DNA of 64,000 nucleotides from Ruminiclostridium papyrosolvens DSM 2782 (GTDB taxonomy: Bacteria > Bacillota > Clostridia > Acetivibrionales > DSM-1351): positions 434,001 to 498,000 of the forward strand of contig NZ_CP119677.1 of assembly GCF_029318685.1 (NCBI RefSeq). Reading direction: 5' to 3'. A program made the position numbers and the translations under genes. Within the stretch, counting starts at the first letter, position 1. Every line of letters starts with the position of its first letter. A model generated the notes under the pieces. The model was not told where the DNA came from. It saw only the letters and a list, made by a program, of their open reading frames with translations, and searched no databases. Shown here piece by piece: positions 44,969 to 54,478 of the stretch.

Positions 44969-46321
44969 ATGGCATTCAAAAAAGGTTTTGTTTGGGGTAC
45001 TGCAACAGCATCATATCAGATTGAGGGAGCTGTAAAGGAAGGTGGCAGAGGTGAGTCTGTCTGGGACGAATTCTGCAGGATGAAAGACAAAGTAGCTGAC
45101 GGTGATAACGGAGACTTTGCATGTGACAGCTATCACAGGTATTCCCAAGATGTACAGCTTATGAAACAGATTGGAATTAAAGCATACAGGTTTTCTATAA
45201 GCTGGAGTAGAATATTACCTGACGGTACAGGTGAAATAAACATGGAAGGTGTAAACTACTATAATAATCTTATTAATGAGTTAATTGAAAACGACATAGA
45301 GCCTTATGTTACTTTGTTTCACTGGGACTACCCCATGGAGCTTCAATATAAGGGAGGATGGCTTAATTCTGAAAGCCCTTTATGGTTTGAAAATTATGCG
45401 GCTATATGTTCAAGACTATTTTCCGACAGAGTAAAGTATTGGGTAACCAGTAATGAATCACAATGTTACATTGGATTTGGTTATGGCACAGGCTGGCATG
45501 CACCGGGCTTCGAGCTTCCCAAGAATCAGGTGGTAAGGGCATGGCATCATAACTTAAAGGGATTAGGACTGGCTGCAAAAGCAATACGTGAAAATGCTAA
45601 GGGAGAAGTCAAAGTCGGACTTGTATCCTGTGGAGAAGTTGGAATTCCTGCATCAGATAGTGAGGCAGACCTGCAGGCTGCACGTAATGTACTTTTTGAC
45701 AGAGAACGGTCTGAGGATTCAATGGACTTTGGATTTGGAGACCTTTTTGAGCCTGCAATAAAGGGGAAGTATCCCGAAAGCCTGATACCATATCTTCCGG
45801 AAGGCTGGCAGGAGGATATGAAGGATATCTGCGTTCCTCTTGATTATATAGGCATAAATGTTTATATAGGTGCAATTGTAGAAGCAAGTGACGATAAAAA
45901 GTACAGGCACCTTAAATTACCTGTTGGTATAGGCAAAACTTCCATGGAATGGTCCTTTAAACCCGAAACTCTGTACTGGGCAACCAGATTTATCTCCGAA
46001 AGGTATAACTTGCCTGTATATATTACAGAAAACGGTATGGCGAATAATGACTGGATAAGCACTGACGGAAAAATTAATGATACTCAGAGAGAAGATTATA
46101 TGAATCAATATCTTTCTGCACTGTCAAAAGCTATAGATGACGGGGCGGACGTAAGAGGATATTTCTACTGGTCTCTTCTTGACAATTTTGAGTGGTCATA
46201 TGGATATGCAAAAAGATTTGGCCTAGTGTACGTAGATTATAGTGATTACAGCCGTAAATTAAAACAGTCGGCATTTAGATACAAGAAAATTATCGAAACA
46301 AATGGCGAAATTTTAGTATAA
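44969..46321 (+). CDS. Beta-glucosidase, glycoside hydrolase family 1
   Basis: A 450-residue enzyme with no signal peptide, so it acts on cellobiose or other short beta-glucosides inside the cell. The N-terminus FVWGTATASYQIEGA is the GH1 signature. The acid/base glutamate lies in TSNESQC, where most members read NEP, so Pro is replaced by Ser after the catalytic Glu. The nucleophile lies in YITENGMA. The last part (FYWSLLDNFEWSYGY) forms the aglycone site. The intracellular beta-glucosidase fits a cellulose degrader. Confidence 0.92.
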   Translation: MAFKKGFVWGTATASYQIEGAVKEGGRGESVWDEFCRMKDKVADGDNGDFACDSYHRYSQDVQLMKQIGIKAYRFSISWSRILPDGTGEINMEGVNYYNNLINELIENDIEPYVTLFHWDYPMELQYKGGWLNSESPLWFENYAAICSRLFSDRVKYWVTSNESQCYIGFGYGTGWHAPGFELPKNQVVRAWHHNLKGLGLAAKAIRENAKGEVKVGLVSCGEVGIPASDSEADLQAARNVLFDRERSEDSMDFGFGDLFEPAIKGKYPESLIPYLPEGWQEDMKDICVPLDYIGINVYIGAIVEASDDKKYRHLKLPVGIGKTSMEWSFKPETLYWATRFISERYNLPVYITENGMANNDWISTDGKINDTQREDYMNQYLSALSKAIDDGADVRGYFYWSLLDNFEWSYGYAKRFGLVYVDYSDYSRKLKQSAFRYKKIIETNGEILV

Positions 46322-46335
46322 AGTCAAAAAAAGAT

Positions 46336-46376
46336 AAAGTTTCAGAAAAATTTATATTTTTCTGAAACTTTTTTTC
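46336..46376 (+). terminator. Terminator after the GH1 gene
   Basis: A perfect 15-bp stem (AAAGTTTCAGAAAAA from 46336, paired with 46357-46371), a 6-base loop and a T run. Confidence 0.95.
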
Positions 46377-46426
46377 TTTTTGTGTGTATATATAATCAAG
46401 GTACACAAAAAGGGTGTGAAAAATAT

Positions 46427-46996
46427 TTGGACGTTTCGGATATAACCATATTGAAGGAATATAAAAAGAATAGCAGACGGGGTCTGGAACTTGTATATGA
46501 CAGATACAAAAAATATGTTTATACCATAGCGTTCCATTATGCCGGTAATAAGGAAGATGCTCTGGATATAACTCAGGAGGTTTTCATAGCTGTTTTTAAA
46601 TCAATGGATGGCTTTAAGGAACAGTTTTCAATGCTACCCTGGATTAAAAAAATTACAGTAAATAAGAGCCTTAATTTCTTGAGAAGTAAAAAACAAAATT
46701 TATCGCTTAATGAAACAAATGAAAACGGGGACGAACTGCAAAGTATTATCAGTTCAAATGAAACAACTGATGATACAGTCTTATACAAAGACACCAGACA
46801 AATACTTCAACAATCCATCGGCAGACTTCCTGAAAAGGAGAGAATGGTTTTGGTGTTGAGACACGTAAAGCAAATGAAATACAGTGAAATTGCAACTGTA
46901 ATGAAGCTCCCGCCGGGTACTGTGAAAACACTCATACATAGAGCGAGAAAGACAATCAAGGAAAATATGGTTAGCTTGGGTATTTGGGAGGTATAA
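46427..46996 (+). CDS. ECF-type RNA polymerase sigma factor
   Basis: A 189-residue group 4 sigma factor. Region 2 has ITILKEYKKNSRRGLELVYD and GNKEDALDITQEVFIAVFKS; region 4 has LPEKERMVLVLRHVKQMKY followed by the helix-turn-helix ending TVKTLIHRARKTIK. The start is uncertain: a TTG at 46427 after AGGGTG is chosen; a GTG at 46382 would lie upstream of a TATAAT (46391-46396). The anti-sigma gene follows after two bases. The target regulon cannot be read from the window. Confidence 0.85.
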   Translation: MDVSDITILKEYKKNSRRGLELVYDRYKKYVYTIAFHYAGNKEDALDITQEVFIAVFKSMDGFKEQFSMLPWIKKITVNKSLNFLRSKKQNLSLNETNENGDELQSIISSNETTDDTVLYKDTRQILQQSIGRLPEKERMVLVLRHVKQMKYSEIATVMKLPPGTVKTLIHRARKTIKENMVSLGIWEV

Positions 46997-46998
46997 AC

Positions 46999-47409
46999 AT
47001 GAGCTGTGACAAAATAGATGCTTCATTGCTTCAGGATTATTTAGACAACACAATAGATCCACTTGAAAAAATATTTGTTCAAAATCATTTAAAAATTTGC
47101 GATAAATGCAGAAGAGAATTATCAGAATTAAAGCTTTTGCTTTATGACCTTGATGATAAAAATAATTATATAATTGACTATCCTCCGGAGTTGGAAACAA
47201 TGAGAGATGATATAATTGACTCCTTTTTGGGAAAAAGGAAAAGCCCGTCAAAGAAAATTATTGAAATGCAGGTTGAAACCATCAAAACTACAGGTAAATT
47301 TATTGAGCATTTGCCGGGGGCAAAGCAAGCTCCAAAACTTCTAAAGCTAGCATCAAAAGGACTGAAAAAAGGAGTCAAGCAAGGGGTCCAAAAATTAGTT
47401 GCTAAGTAA
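46999..47409 (+). CDS. Zinc-finger anti-sigma factor, soluble
   Basis: A 136-residue protein. The N-terminal zinc-binding anti-sigma domain shows H-x-x-x-C-x-x-C in HLKICDKC (residues ~29-36) with an upstream acidic/cysteine element. The rest is basic and helical (KLASKGLKKGVKQGVQKL) and has no transmembrane segment, so it would be a cytoplasmic rather than a membrane anti-sigma factor. The start at 46999 follows GGGAGGT. It is paired with the preceding sigma factor. Confidence 0.75.
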   Translation: MSCDKIDASLLQDYLDNTIDPLEKIFVQNHLKICDKCRRELSELKLLLYDLDDKNNYIIDYPPELETMRDDIIDSFLGKRKSPSKKIIEMQVETIKTTGKFIEHLPGAKQAPKLLKLASKGLKKGVKQGVQKLVAK

Positions 47410-47430
47410 TACATGTAAATGGAGGCTCAG

Positions 47431-48132
47431 ATGGTAGCTCTTATAATAACTCTTAAAATAATTTTATATGTGGTTTTGACTATTGTTGCCTTGGTTTTAT
47501 TAATAGTTTTTGTACCTTTCAAATACTACGCAGAGGGAGCAAAGTATGAGATCACTGCTGTAAAAGGCTATGCAAACTGGCTTTTTGGTGCTGTTGCCAT
47601 AAGATTTAGCTACAGTACTCAAAACGGCTTTAATACAAAATTCAGCTTGTTCGGTATTAAGAAAAGCTTTAAGAAAAAAAATGAAAGCAAGTCAGTTAAA
47701 CAAGACCGGGAAAGTAAGGCAAAAGAGTCAAAGAAAAAGCCTGCATACAGTTACTTTACATATGAAGTATTTATGCAGGGATTAAAATCAGTTTTTAAAA
47801 TACTAAACCATTTCAAACCAAGAAAATTCAAAATAGATGCAAAAGTAGGCTTTGAAGACCCAATGTACACAGGCTTGCTCTGTGCAATAAGCAATACATT
47901 GTTTGAAAGTTTTAATAAAGACAGCATTCGGATTCGTACAAATTTTGAAGACGAAATGCTGGAAGGCAGCTTTTTAATCGGTGGAGGAATTCAAATTTTC
48001 TATTTAATACTAGTTGGAATAGAATTTGTTTTTACAAAGCCTTTCAAAAGTATATTATTTAAAAACATTAAGTTCAAAATTAAGAGGAGGTTAAAAAAAT
48101 GGCCAATAGTTTCAATTTTAGTGAAAGCATGA
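47431..48132 (+). CDS. DUF2953 membrane-anchored protein
   Basis: A 233-residue protein with an N-terminal transmembrane segment (LYVVLTIVALVLLIVF), a Lys/Ser-rich linker and a C-terminal domain with AKVGFEDPMYTGLLCAI, the pattern of DUF2953. The family usually precedes GerW. The ATG at 47431 follows GGAGG; an ATG at 47419 would contain that RBS. The 3' end overlaps the GerW gene by 34 bases. Confidence 0.8.
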   Translation: MVALIITLKIILYVVLTIVALVLLIVFVPFKYYAEGAKYEITAVKGYANWLFGAVAIRFSYSTQNGFNTKFSLFGIKKSFKKKNESKSVKQDRESKAKESKKKPAYSYFTYEVFMQGLKSVFKILNHFKPRKFKIDAKVGFEDPMYTGLLCAISNTLFESFNKDSIRIRTNFEDEMLEGSFLIGGGIQIFYLILVGIEFVFTKPFKSILFKNIKFKIKRRLKKWPIVSILVKA

Positions 48133-48488
48133 GTGCTATATTTGACAAGCTGGAGAATTTTTTAAAGACAAAGACAGTAGTAGGTGAACCTATAAAGATT
48201 GGTGATGTGACATTGGTACCGTTTATAAATATGAGCTTTGGGCTTGGATTAGGCGTAGGCAATGGTACTGATGAAAAAGGTATGGGGGGAGAAGGAGGCG
48301 GAGGAGGAACAGGAGCAAGAATTTCTCCAACAGCTGTTCTGGTTATTAATGGTGACAAGGTAGAACTTCTTCCTATAAAGAAGTCCGGCGGCTTGGACAA
48401 ATTGATTGACATGGTACCGGGTATTGTAGAAAAAGTACAGGATAAAAAAGAAGAGGAAAACTCTAAAAAAGAACTAAAAGAAGAGTAA
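48099..48488 (+). CDS. gerW: GerW/YtfJ-family spore protein
   Basis: A 129-residue protein with the YtfJ pattern VVGEPIKIGDVTLVPF, SFGLGLGVGNG and a Gly-rich loop, then TAVLVINGDKVELLPI. GerW is needed for spore germination or maturation in Bacillus. The tail is Lys/Glu-rich. RBS AGAGGAGG lies inside the end of the preceding gene. Terminator follows at 48524. Confidence 0.92.
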   Translation: MANSFNFSESMSAIFDKLENFLKTKTVVGEPIKIGDVTLVPFINMSFGLGLGVGNGTDEKGMGGEGGGGGTGARISPTAVLVINGDKVELLPIKKSGGLDKLIDMVPGIVEKVQDKKEEENSKKELKEE

Positions 48489-48523
48489 TAACACCATAAT
48501 AATCATATAACAAGTAAAACCAA

Positions 48524-48566
48524 AAAAACTGCTTGAAAAAGAATAAATTCAAGCAGTTTTTTTGTA
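48524..48566 (+). terminator. Terminator after gerW
   Basis: AAAACTGCTTGAA (48525-48537) pairs with 48548-48560, followed by TTTTTTG. From here to 48791 only a possible mini-ORF and the RBS of the GH5 gene were seen; no clear promoter was found. Confidence 0.92.
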
Positions 48567-48707
48567 TTTAATAAATTATATTCAATTCCTTTCTCATACT
48601 TTTAAACAAATTAATGGTAAAATTAGATATATTCATCTCTTTATCTATACCAACCCAATCTATCTATCACTTTCCTTAGCCAAATTTAATAAGAGAGGAG
48701 GACAAGT

Positions 48708-48749
48708 TTGTTAAAATTTTTGTCAGGTGAATCGAAAGTGAGAATATAA
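48708..48749 (+). CDS. Possible 13-codon leader peptide before the GH5 gene
   Basis: A short frame from TTG at 48708, preceded by AGAGGAGG and ended by TAA. It would encode MLKFLSGESKVRI. The RBS is strong and no other gene uses it. It could be a regulatory upstream ORF for the cellulosomal enzyme or a chance match. Confidence 0.25.
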   Translation: MLKFLSGESKVRI

Positions 48750-48791
48750 ACAGAATCATCTATTTAAAAGGAAGAAAGGAAGGATAAACAC

Positions 48792-50990
48792 ATGAACAAA
48801 ATTTATTTAATAGTATCTTTGCTGGCTGCTATGTTCATATTTCCTATAACAGCAAATGCAGCAACAGATTCAACACATCCCGGCTTTAGAGTTGATGGAA
48901 GATTTCTTTATGACAATACGGGAGAAAAGGTAATTCTCTATGGCGTAAACAAAATGTGCATATGGACTGATAAGGATGGTGTTCCGTCTTTTTCGGAAAT
49001 AGCAAAAACAGGAGCAAATTGTGTAAGAATTACATGGGGAATAGACGGTTCAGCAGAAGACTTGGATACGGTTATACGTAATTGCCGTGCCGAGCACATG
49101 ATTCCTATTATTGAACTTCACGATGCCACAGGTGACTGGTCGAAGCTTCCTGCTCTTGTGAATTATTGGGTAAGACCTGATGTAGTTAATGTGTTAAAAA
49201 AGCACGAGAAGTATTTATTGGTAAACATAGGAAACGAAGTGGGGCAGAGCGTAACTGAAACTGCTTTTAAAACAGATTACGAGGCTGCTGTCAACAAAAT
49301 GAGGGAAGCCGGAATTCATGTGCCGCTTATTATAGATGCCTCCAGTTATGGTCAGGACATAAATATACTGCAGGCATGCGGGCCTTATCTCATATCTGCC
49401 GATCCCGACAAAAATTTAATGTTCTCTGTACATATGTGGTGGCCATATATGTGGGGAAATACAGATCAGAAAGTCATAGATGAAATTGCTGAATCAGTGG
49501 ATATAAATCTTCCTCTTCTTGTAGGCGAATTCGGACATAAGTGGGATGAAACGGAAAACGGTAAAATACCGTACCAAACAATTATGGAACAGTGCTATAA
49601 AAACCAAATCGGTTATCTTCCGTGGGAATGGGGCCCGGGAAACAACCCTCAGACCTTCTTAGATATGACCTCTGACAGTACCTTTGCTACATTGAACGAC
49701 TACGGTAAGGAAGTTATGCTTACCAATAAGTACAGTGTAAAGAACATTGCCAAAAGACCGGCATCCATGTTATCCAACCTGCCTCCGGTTCTCCCTAAGG
49801 AACCTCTGCCCTATGGAAATCTGGCCTATAAAAAGCCGGTAAAAGCTACATCTGTAGAAAACACCCAAAACAATGAAAGTAATGTAACAGACGGCGATCT
49901 TGAAACAAGGTGGGCTTCACAGGTATCAGACCCAAACTGGATTTCTGTTGATCTTGGTGAGAAAAAAGAAATAAACAGACTCATTATATGCTGGGAGGCT
50001 GCATACGCAGCACAGTATAAAATTCAGGTATCAGATGATGAAAATACATGGACTGATGTGATTACTCAGTATAACGGAACAGGAAAGACAGAAGATATAA
50101 AGCTTTCATGCTCCGGCCGTTACCTTAGAATATACGGAATGCAGAGGGCAAATTATCAATGGCCTTATTCAATATGGGAGATAGGAGTATACGGCCCTGA
50201 ATCAGAATTGAGTTCAGAAATATCCCCTGCAGTAGCAGTATTTGACAAGAATCCTGCCAATGCTGCAGACATAGCTGTAACACTTGATTCAAAGAGTAAC
50301 ACCCTTAATGCAGTATTAAACGGACCATCAGTTAAGTTAGTAGAAGGACAGGATTATATATTAGAAAATAATACAAATCTGATAATAAAAAAAGAGTTTC
50401 TGTTGGGACTGCCTTCAGGTACAACAAAACTGATTTTTGATTACAGTAACGGAGTAGACCCTGTATTGGCCATTGCCGTAGGCGATACAACACCGGGAGG
50501 CTCTGACCCAAGTCCAATAATCAGTCCCACTACTGTAAAATACGACAGAACATCATCAACGGATTTAAAGATAACTATGTCTCCTAATGGTACTACCCTA
50601 AATGCAATAATGAATGGTTCAGCAGCTCTGGTACCGGATGTTGATTATACTATTACAGGAGATACTGTAACAATTAAGAGGAGCTACCTTGCGGCCCAAA
50701 CTTCTGATAGCCTAAATCTTACTTTTGACTTCAGCGGAAACGGAATAGACCCTGTACTTGAAATTACTTTTCTTAAAAACACTACTTATGGTGATGCAAA
50801 CATGGACGGTGCTATAGATTCTATTGATTATGCAATACTCAAACAACATCTTTTAGGGCTAAAAACACTGGATCATGATATTTTACACTTCCTTGACCTT
50901 AATTTGGACGGTGCAACCGATTCAATTGACTTATCTATATTAAAACAGTATTTACTGGGGAAAATTACCGACCTTCCAGTGACAAAATAA
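48792..50990 (+). CDS. Cellulosomal GH5 enzyme with CBM32, two X2 modules and dockerin
   Basis: A 732-residue secreted enzyme. Signal peptide about residues 1-23 (ends ANAA). A GH5 (mannanase/glucanase-type) domain spans ~25-320 with acid/base Glu149 in GNEV and nucleophile Glu246 in VGEFG. A CBM32 (F5/8 type C-like) runs ~345-468. Two X2-type Ig-like repeats occupy ~475-565 and ~577-661, each with ISP...Y/FD and FD(Y/F)S...DPVL. A type I dockerin fills ~667-724, with two calcium repeats GDANMDGAIDSIDYAILK and DLNLDGATDSIDLSILK. The dockerin anchors it to a scaffoldin cohesin. The substrate is probably beta-mannan or a related glucan. RBS GAAGGAAAGG. Confidence 0.93.
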   Translation: MNKIYLIVSLLAAMFIFPITANAATDSTHPGFRVDGRFLYDNTGEKVILYGVNKMCIWTDKDGVPSFSEIAKTGANCVRITWGIDGSAEDLDTVIRNCRAEHMIPIIELHDATGDWSKLPALVNYWVRPDVVNVLKKHEKYLLVNIGNEVGQSVTETAFKTDYEAAVNKMREAGIHVPLIIDASSYGQDINILQACGPYLISADPDKNLMFSVHMWWPYMWGNTDQKVIDEIAESVDINLPLLVGEFGHKWDETENGKIPYQTIMEQCYKNQIGYLPWEWGPGNNPQTFLDMTSDSTFATLNDYGKEVMLTNKYSVKNIAKRPASMLSNLPPVLPKEPLPYGNLAYKKPVKATSVENTQNNESNVTDGDLETRWASQVSDPNWISVDLGEKKEINRLIICWEAAYAAQYKIQVSDDENTWTDVITQYNGTGKTEDIKLSCSGRYLRIYGMQRANYQWPYSIWEIGVYGPESELSSEISPAVAVFDKNPANAADIAVTLDSKSNTLNAVLNGPSVKLVEGQDYILENNTNLIIKKEFLLGLPSGTTKLIFDYSNGVDPVLAIAVGDTTPGGSDPSPIISPTTVKYDRTSSTDLKITMSPNGTTLNAIMNGSAALVPDVDYTITGDTVTIKRSYLAAQTSDSLNLTFDFSGNGIDPVLEITFLKNTTYGDANMDGAIDSIDYAILKQHLLGLKTLDHDILHFLDLNLDGATDSIDLSILKQYLLGKITDLPVTK

Positions 50991-50995
50991 AAGCT

Positions 50996-51032
50996 ATATA
51001 AAAACCGGCTCCTAAAGGGCCGGTTTTTATAT
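50996..51032 (+). terminator. Terminator after the GH5 gene
   Basis: A 13-bp perfect stem (50996-51008 with 51020-51032), GC core CCGG, T5 tail. Confidence 0.95.
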
Positions 51033-51058
51033 CTGGGTGATTCAAAAGGATTTTGCTA

Positions 51059-51087
51059 TTGACTCGTGGAATAAAATAAAATATAAT
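51059..51087 (+). promoter_or_regulatory. Promoter of the histidine operon
   Basis: TTGACT at 51059-51064, a 17-base spacer, TATAAT at 51082-51087. The leader to hisZ is about 85 bases and shows no T-box hairpin series or run of His codons. Confidence 0.85.
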
Positions 51088-51178
51088 GAATATAATTTAG
51101 TAATTTAGCACTTTAATTAGATGAAGTAAATAAGATGGATTTTAAATTAAAATTAATATAAATGAGAGGTAGTTGCTT

Positions 51179-52438
51179 ATGTCCAGATGGAAAATATATA
51201 CCCCTGACGGTGTACAGGATATTCTGTTTGATGAATGTTACGTAAAGAGGGAAATAGAAAAAAGAATCAGAAATACATTCAGGTCTTATGGCTATTATGA
51301 GATAGAAACTCCAACCATAGAATTTTTTGATGTATTTTCATCGGAAATAGAGCATTTTCCTCAGGAATCAATGGTAAAATTCTTTGATCAAAAAGGAAGG
51401 ATTCTTGTATTAAGGCCGGATATAACTGTTCCTGTTGCAAGAATAACTGCTACGAAAAACAGGGATGTGCAGCTTCCGATAAAATACTCCTATATAGGCA
51501 ATGTATTCAGATTTAACGAAGTTGGAGGCGGACGCCAGAACGAGTTTACACAGGCAGGAGTTGAAATGCTTGGGGATTCATCCTCAGAAAGTGATGCAGA
51601 AATAATTGCTATGGCAATAAATACACTTAAAGCCGCAGGACTAAAGGAGTTCAAGATAGAAATCGGTCAGGTAGAATTTTTTAAAGGCTTGGCAGAAGAA
51701 GCGGGATTTTCCAGTGAGGATATAGATGCGATATCCAAACAAATTGACAAAAAGGATCTTGTTGGCGTAGAGGAGATACTTAACCGATATGAAATAAGTG
51801 CAAGATTAAAACAGCTTATATTAAAGCTGACGGGATTATTCGGATTGGCAGATGTAATACAGGAATTCAAGAACTCTTCAATAAACGAAAGAAGCCTTAA
51901 AGCAATTGAAAATATAGAAGAAGTAGTATCAATATTGTCAGATTACGGCTTATCAGAATATGTGTCAATAGATTTAGGCATGTTAAAAAGCCTCAATTAT
52001 GATACCGGAATAACCTTCAGGGGTTTTACAAACGGAGTCGGGTTTCCGATACTTTCAGGGGGAAGGTACGACAACCTTACCTCCAGTTTTGGGAAGGAGT
52101 GTCCTGCCACAGGCTTTTCAGTGAGGATAAATATGCTTATGACAGCAATGGAAAACTCAGGAATTACTTTTGAAAGGCCTTCTGTGGATTCATTAATATG
52201 TTATGAAAAGACAAACCGAAAAAGGGCAATAGAAATAGCCGAAGCCCTTAGAAAACAGGACATGAAAATAGAAACTTTTGTTTTGACAGAGAATATAGAC
52301 CAAGGCAAAAAATATGCTTCCTCAAAGACAATCGGAGGAATCATATATATTGGAGAAAACGATAAAATCACAGTGTACGATATGATAAACGATACTAAAG
52401 AGGAAACAAGCTTCAATGCCCTTTTAAACATTGGATAA
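51179..52438 (+). CDS. hisZ: ATP phosphoribosyltransferase regulatory subunit HisZ
   Basis: A 419-residue histidyl-tRNA-synthetase-like protein without tRNA charging. It keeps class II motifs (IYTPDGVQDI, TPTIEFFDVF, LRPDITVPVARI, FRFNEVGGGRQNEFTQAGVE, LSGGRYDNL) but serves as the regulatory subunit of short HisG. It is the first gene of the his operon. The ATG at 51179 follows GAGAGGTAG. The adjacent short HisG requires such a partner, which supports the call. Confidence 0.93.
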   Translation: MSRWKIYTPDGVQDILFDECYVKREIEKRIRNTFRSYGYYEIETPTIEFFDVFSSEIEHFPQESMVKFFDQKGRILVLRPDITVPVARITATKNRDVQLPIKYSYIGNVFRFNEVGGGRQNEFTQAGVEMLGDSSSESDAEIIAMAINTLKAAGLKEFKIEIGQVEFFKGLAEEAGFSSEDIDAISKQIDKKDLVGVEEILNRYEISARLKQLILKLTGLFGLADVIQEFKNSSINERSLKAIENIEEVVSILSDYGLSEYVSIDLGMLKSLNYDTGITFRGFTNGVGFPILSGGRYDNLTSSFGKECPATGFSVRINMLMTAMENSGITFERPSVDSLICYEKTNRKRAIEIAEALRKQDMKIETFVLTENIDQGKKYASSKTIGGIIYIGENDKITVYDMINDTKEETSFNALLNIG

Positions 52439-52488
52439 TAAAACTGTTTTTAAGTTTATAAAATAAATTTTTGTGGGGAGTAAAGAAA

Positions 52489-53133
52489 ATGAGATATTTG
52501 ACAATTGCTCTTTCAAAGGGCAGACTTACAGATATGTCGGTAGAAATATTTGAAAAGATAGGAATAGACTGTACAGAACTTAAATCATCCACCAGAAAGC
52601 TTATACTGTCCGATGAAAAAAATAAGATAAAATTTTTTCTTGCAAAGCCTGCAGATGTACCAACTTATGTAGAGTATGGGGCAGCAGATATAGGAATAGT
52701 GGGAAAGGACACTCTGCTTGAAGAGGGTAGGAACCTGTACGAGGTGCTTGATTTGGGCTTTGCAGCCTGCAAAATGGCATTGGCAGGTCCTGCGGAATTA
52801 CAGGGAAAGATAGAAGAGCTGAATATAAAAAGAGTAGGCACAAAGTATCCTAATATTACAAGAAATTATTTCGAAAAAGCCAGAAGAGAAAGCGTGGAGA
52901 TAATAAAACTCAACGGTTCTGTAGAGCTTGCACCTTTGGTGGGTTTATCAGAGGTTATAGTAGATTTGGTTGAAAGCGGCAGAACACTCAAGGAAAACGG
53001 CTTGGTAGTACTGGATACAATTGCAGATATCAGTGCAAGAATGGTTGTAAACAGAGTAAGCATGAAAATGGAAAACCAAAGAATACAGAAAATAATAGAC
53101 GGAGTTAGAGAAGAATTATCCGCAAGGGGGTAA
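52489..53133 (+). CDS. hisG: ATP phosphoribosyltransferase, short catalytic subunit
   Basis: A 214-residue enzyme, the short form that lacks the C-terminal regulatory domain. It joins PRPP and ATP, the first step of histidine synthesis, and is active only with HisZ. Visible: ALSKGRLTD at the start, [22 protein letters not shown] and [20 protein letters not shown]. The start at 52489 follows GGGGAG. hisD follows 4 bases after the stop. Confidence 0.96.
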   Translation: MRYLTIALSKGRLTDMSVEIFEKIGIDCTELKSSTRKLILSDEKNKIKFFLAKPADVPTYVEYGAADIGIVGKDTLLEEGRNLYEVLDLGFAACKMALAGPAELQGKIEELNIKRVGTKYPNITRNYFEKARRESVEIIKLNGSVELAPLVGLSEVIVDLVESGRTLKENGLVVLDTIADISARMVVNRVSMKMENQRIQKIIDGVREELSARG

Positions 53134-53137
53134 CGTT

Positions 53138-54442
53138 ATGCTAAACATTGTAGATTTACGAAATGACTTTGACGGGAGTATTAAAAAGGATTTATATAAG
53201 AAATTAACACAGAGAACCGGAACACAGAATGGCACAAATACAATCAGTATTGTAGCAGAAATAATTGACAACGTTAAACAAAATGGTGACAGTGCATTAA
53301 AAGAATACACAAAGAAATTCGATAAAGCACAAATAGAAACCATTAAAGTCTCGGAAGAAGATATTACAGCTGCATACAAAGAGGTTGCCCCGGAGCTGTT
53401 GGAGACTATAAAAAAATCAAAACAGAATATATGGAGCTTTCATGAAAAACAGCTTCAAAACAGCTGGATAAGTCCTAAAGAGGACGGAACTATGCTGGGA
53501 CAGCTTGTAAGACCTCTTGAAAAGGTAGGCTTATATGTTCCCGGAGGAACAGCTCCACTTATATCCTCGGTATTGATGACGGCGGTTCCCGCAAAGGTAG
53601 CCGGAGTGGAAAAGCTCATAATGTGTACACCGCCTTCACAGGATGGAAGTATAAACCCTGCAATTCTGGTTGCAGCCAGAGAAGCAGGAGTGGATGAGGT
53701 ATACAGAGCCGGAGGTGCACAGGCGGTGGCGGCAATGGCATACGGAACAGAAACGATACCGTCGGTGGATAAGATATGCGGCCCCGGCAATGTCTATGTT
53801 GCTACAGCCAAGAGACTGGTATTCGGAGACTGCGACATAGATATGTTTGCAGGTCCAAGCGAAATACTGGTAATAGCAGATTCCAGTGCGGTACCCGAGT
53901 ACGTAGCTGCGGATCTTCTGTCACAGGCGGAGCATGACATATTGGCCTCCTCAGTGCTGGTTACAGATGATGTAAGTCTTTTGGACAGTGTAAAAACTGA
54001 GATAGAGAAGCAGCTTTTAGGCTTAAAAAGAAACGAAATAATTGAGAAATCCTTAAAGAGCTATGGCTTTGGGATATTGGTAGATAACCTAGAAGAGGCA
54101 ATAGAGGTATCAAATAATATAGCACCCGAGCACTTAGAGCTATGTATAAAAGAGCCCATGAGTATACTGGGAATGATAAAAAATGCGGGAGCAATATTCG
54201 TAGGAAACTATTCGCCGGAACCCTTGGGAGACTACATGGCAGGTCCAAGTCACGTTCTTCCTACCAGTGGAACCGCAAGGTTTTCGTCACCGGTAAATGT
54301 AGACCAATTTATTAAAAAATCAAGCCTGATTTATTATAACAAACAATCACTTGAGGCGACAAACAACGATATTGTAAGGTTTGCGGAAGCTGAATTGTTG
54401 GATGCACATGCAAATGCCATAAAAGTAAGATTTAATAAATAA
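53138..54442 (+). CDS. hisD: Histidinol dehydrogenase
   Basis: A 434-residue NAD- and zinc-dependent enzyme that oxidises histidinol to histidine, the last step. Conserved: YVPGGTAPLISSVLM, KICGPGNVYVATAKR, the zinc and catalytic region ADLLSQAEHDILASS, NIAPEHLEL, GNYSPEPLGDYMAGPSHVLPT. Full length. RBS AAGGGGG. Confidence 0.97.
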   Translation: MLNIVDLRNDFDGSIKKDLYKKLTQRTGTQNGTNTISIVAEIIDNVKQNGDSALKEYTKKFDKAQIETIKVSEEDITAAYKEVAPELLETIKKSKQNIWSFHEKQLQNSWISPKEDGTMLGQLVRPLEKVGLYVPGGTAPLISSVLMTAVPAKVAGVEKLIMCTPPSQDGSINPAILVAAREAGVDEVYRAGGAQAVAAMAYGTETIPSVDKICGPGNVYVATAKRLVFGDCDIDMFAGPSEILVIADSSAVPEYVAADLLSQAEHDILASSVLVTDDVSLLDSVKTEIEKQLLGLKRNEIIEKSLKSYGFGILVDNLEEAIEVSNNIAPEHLELCIKEPMSILGMIKNAGAIFVGNYSPEPLGDYMAGPSHVLPTSGTARFSSPVNVDQFIKKSSLIYYNKQSLEATNNDIVRFAEAELLDAHANAIKVRFNK

Positions 54443-54478
54443 ACTGAACTTCGTTGTATTACTGAAAGGAAGGTTACT

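Noticed and set aside
51088-51178. Possible attenuator for the his operon
   Set aside because: The leader is AT-rich without a His-codon leader peptide, T-box motif or terminator hairpin.
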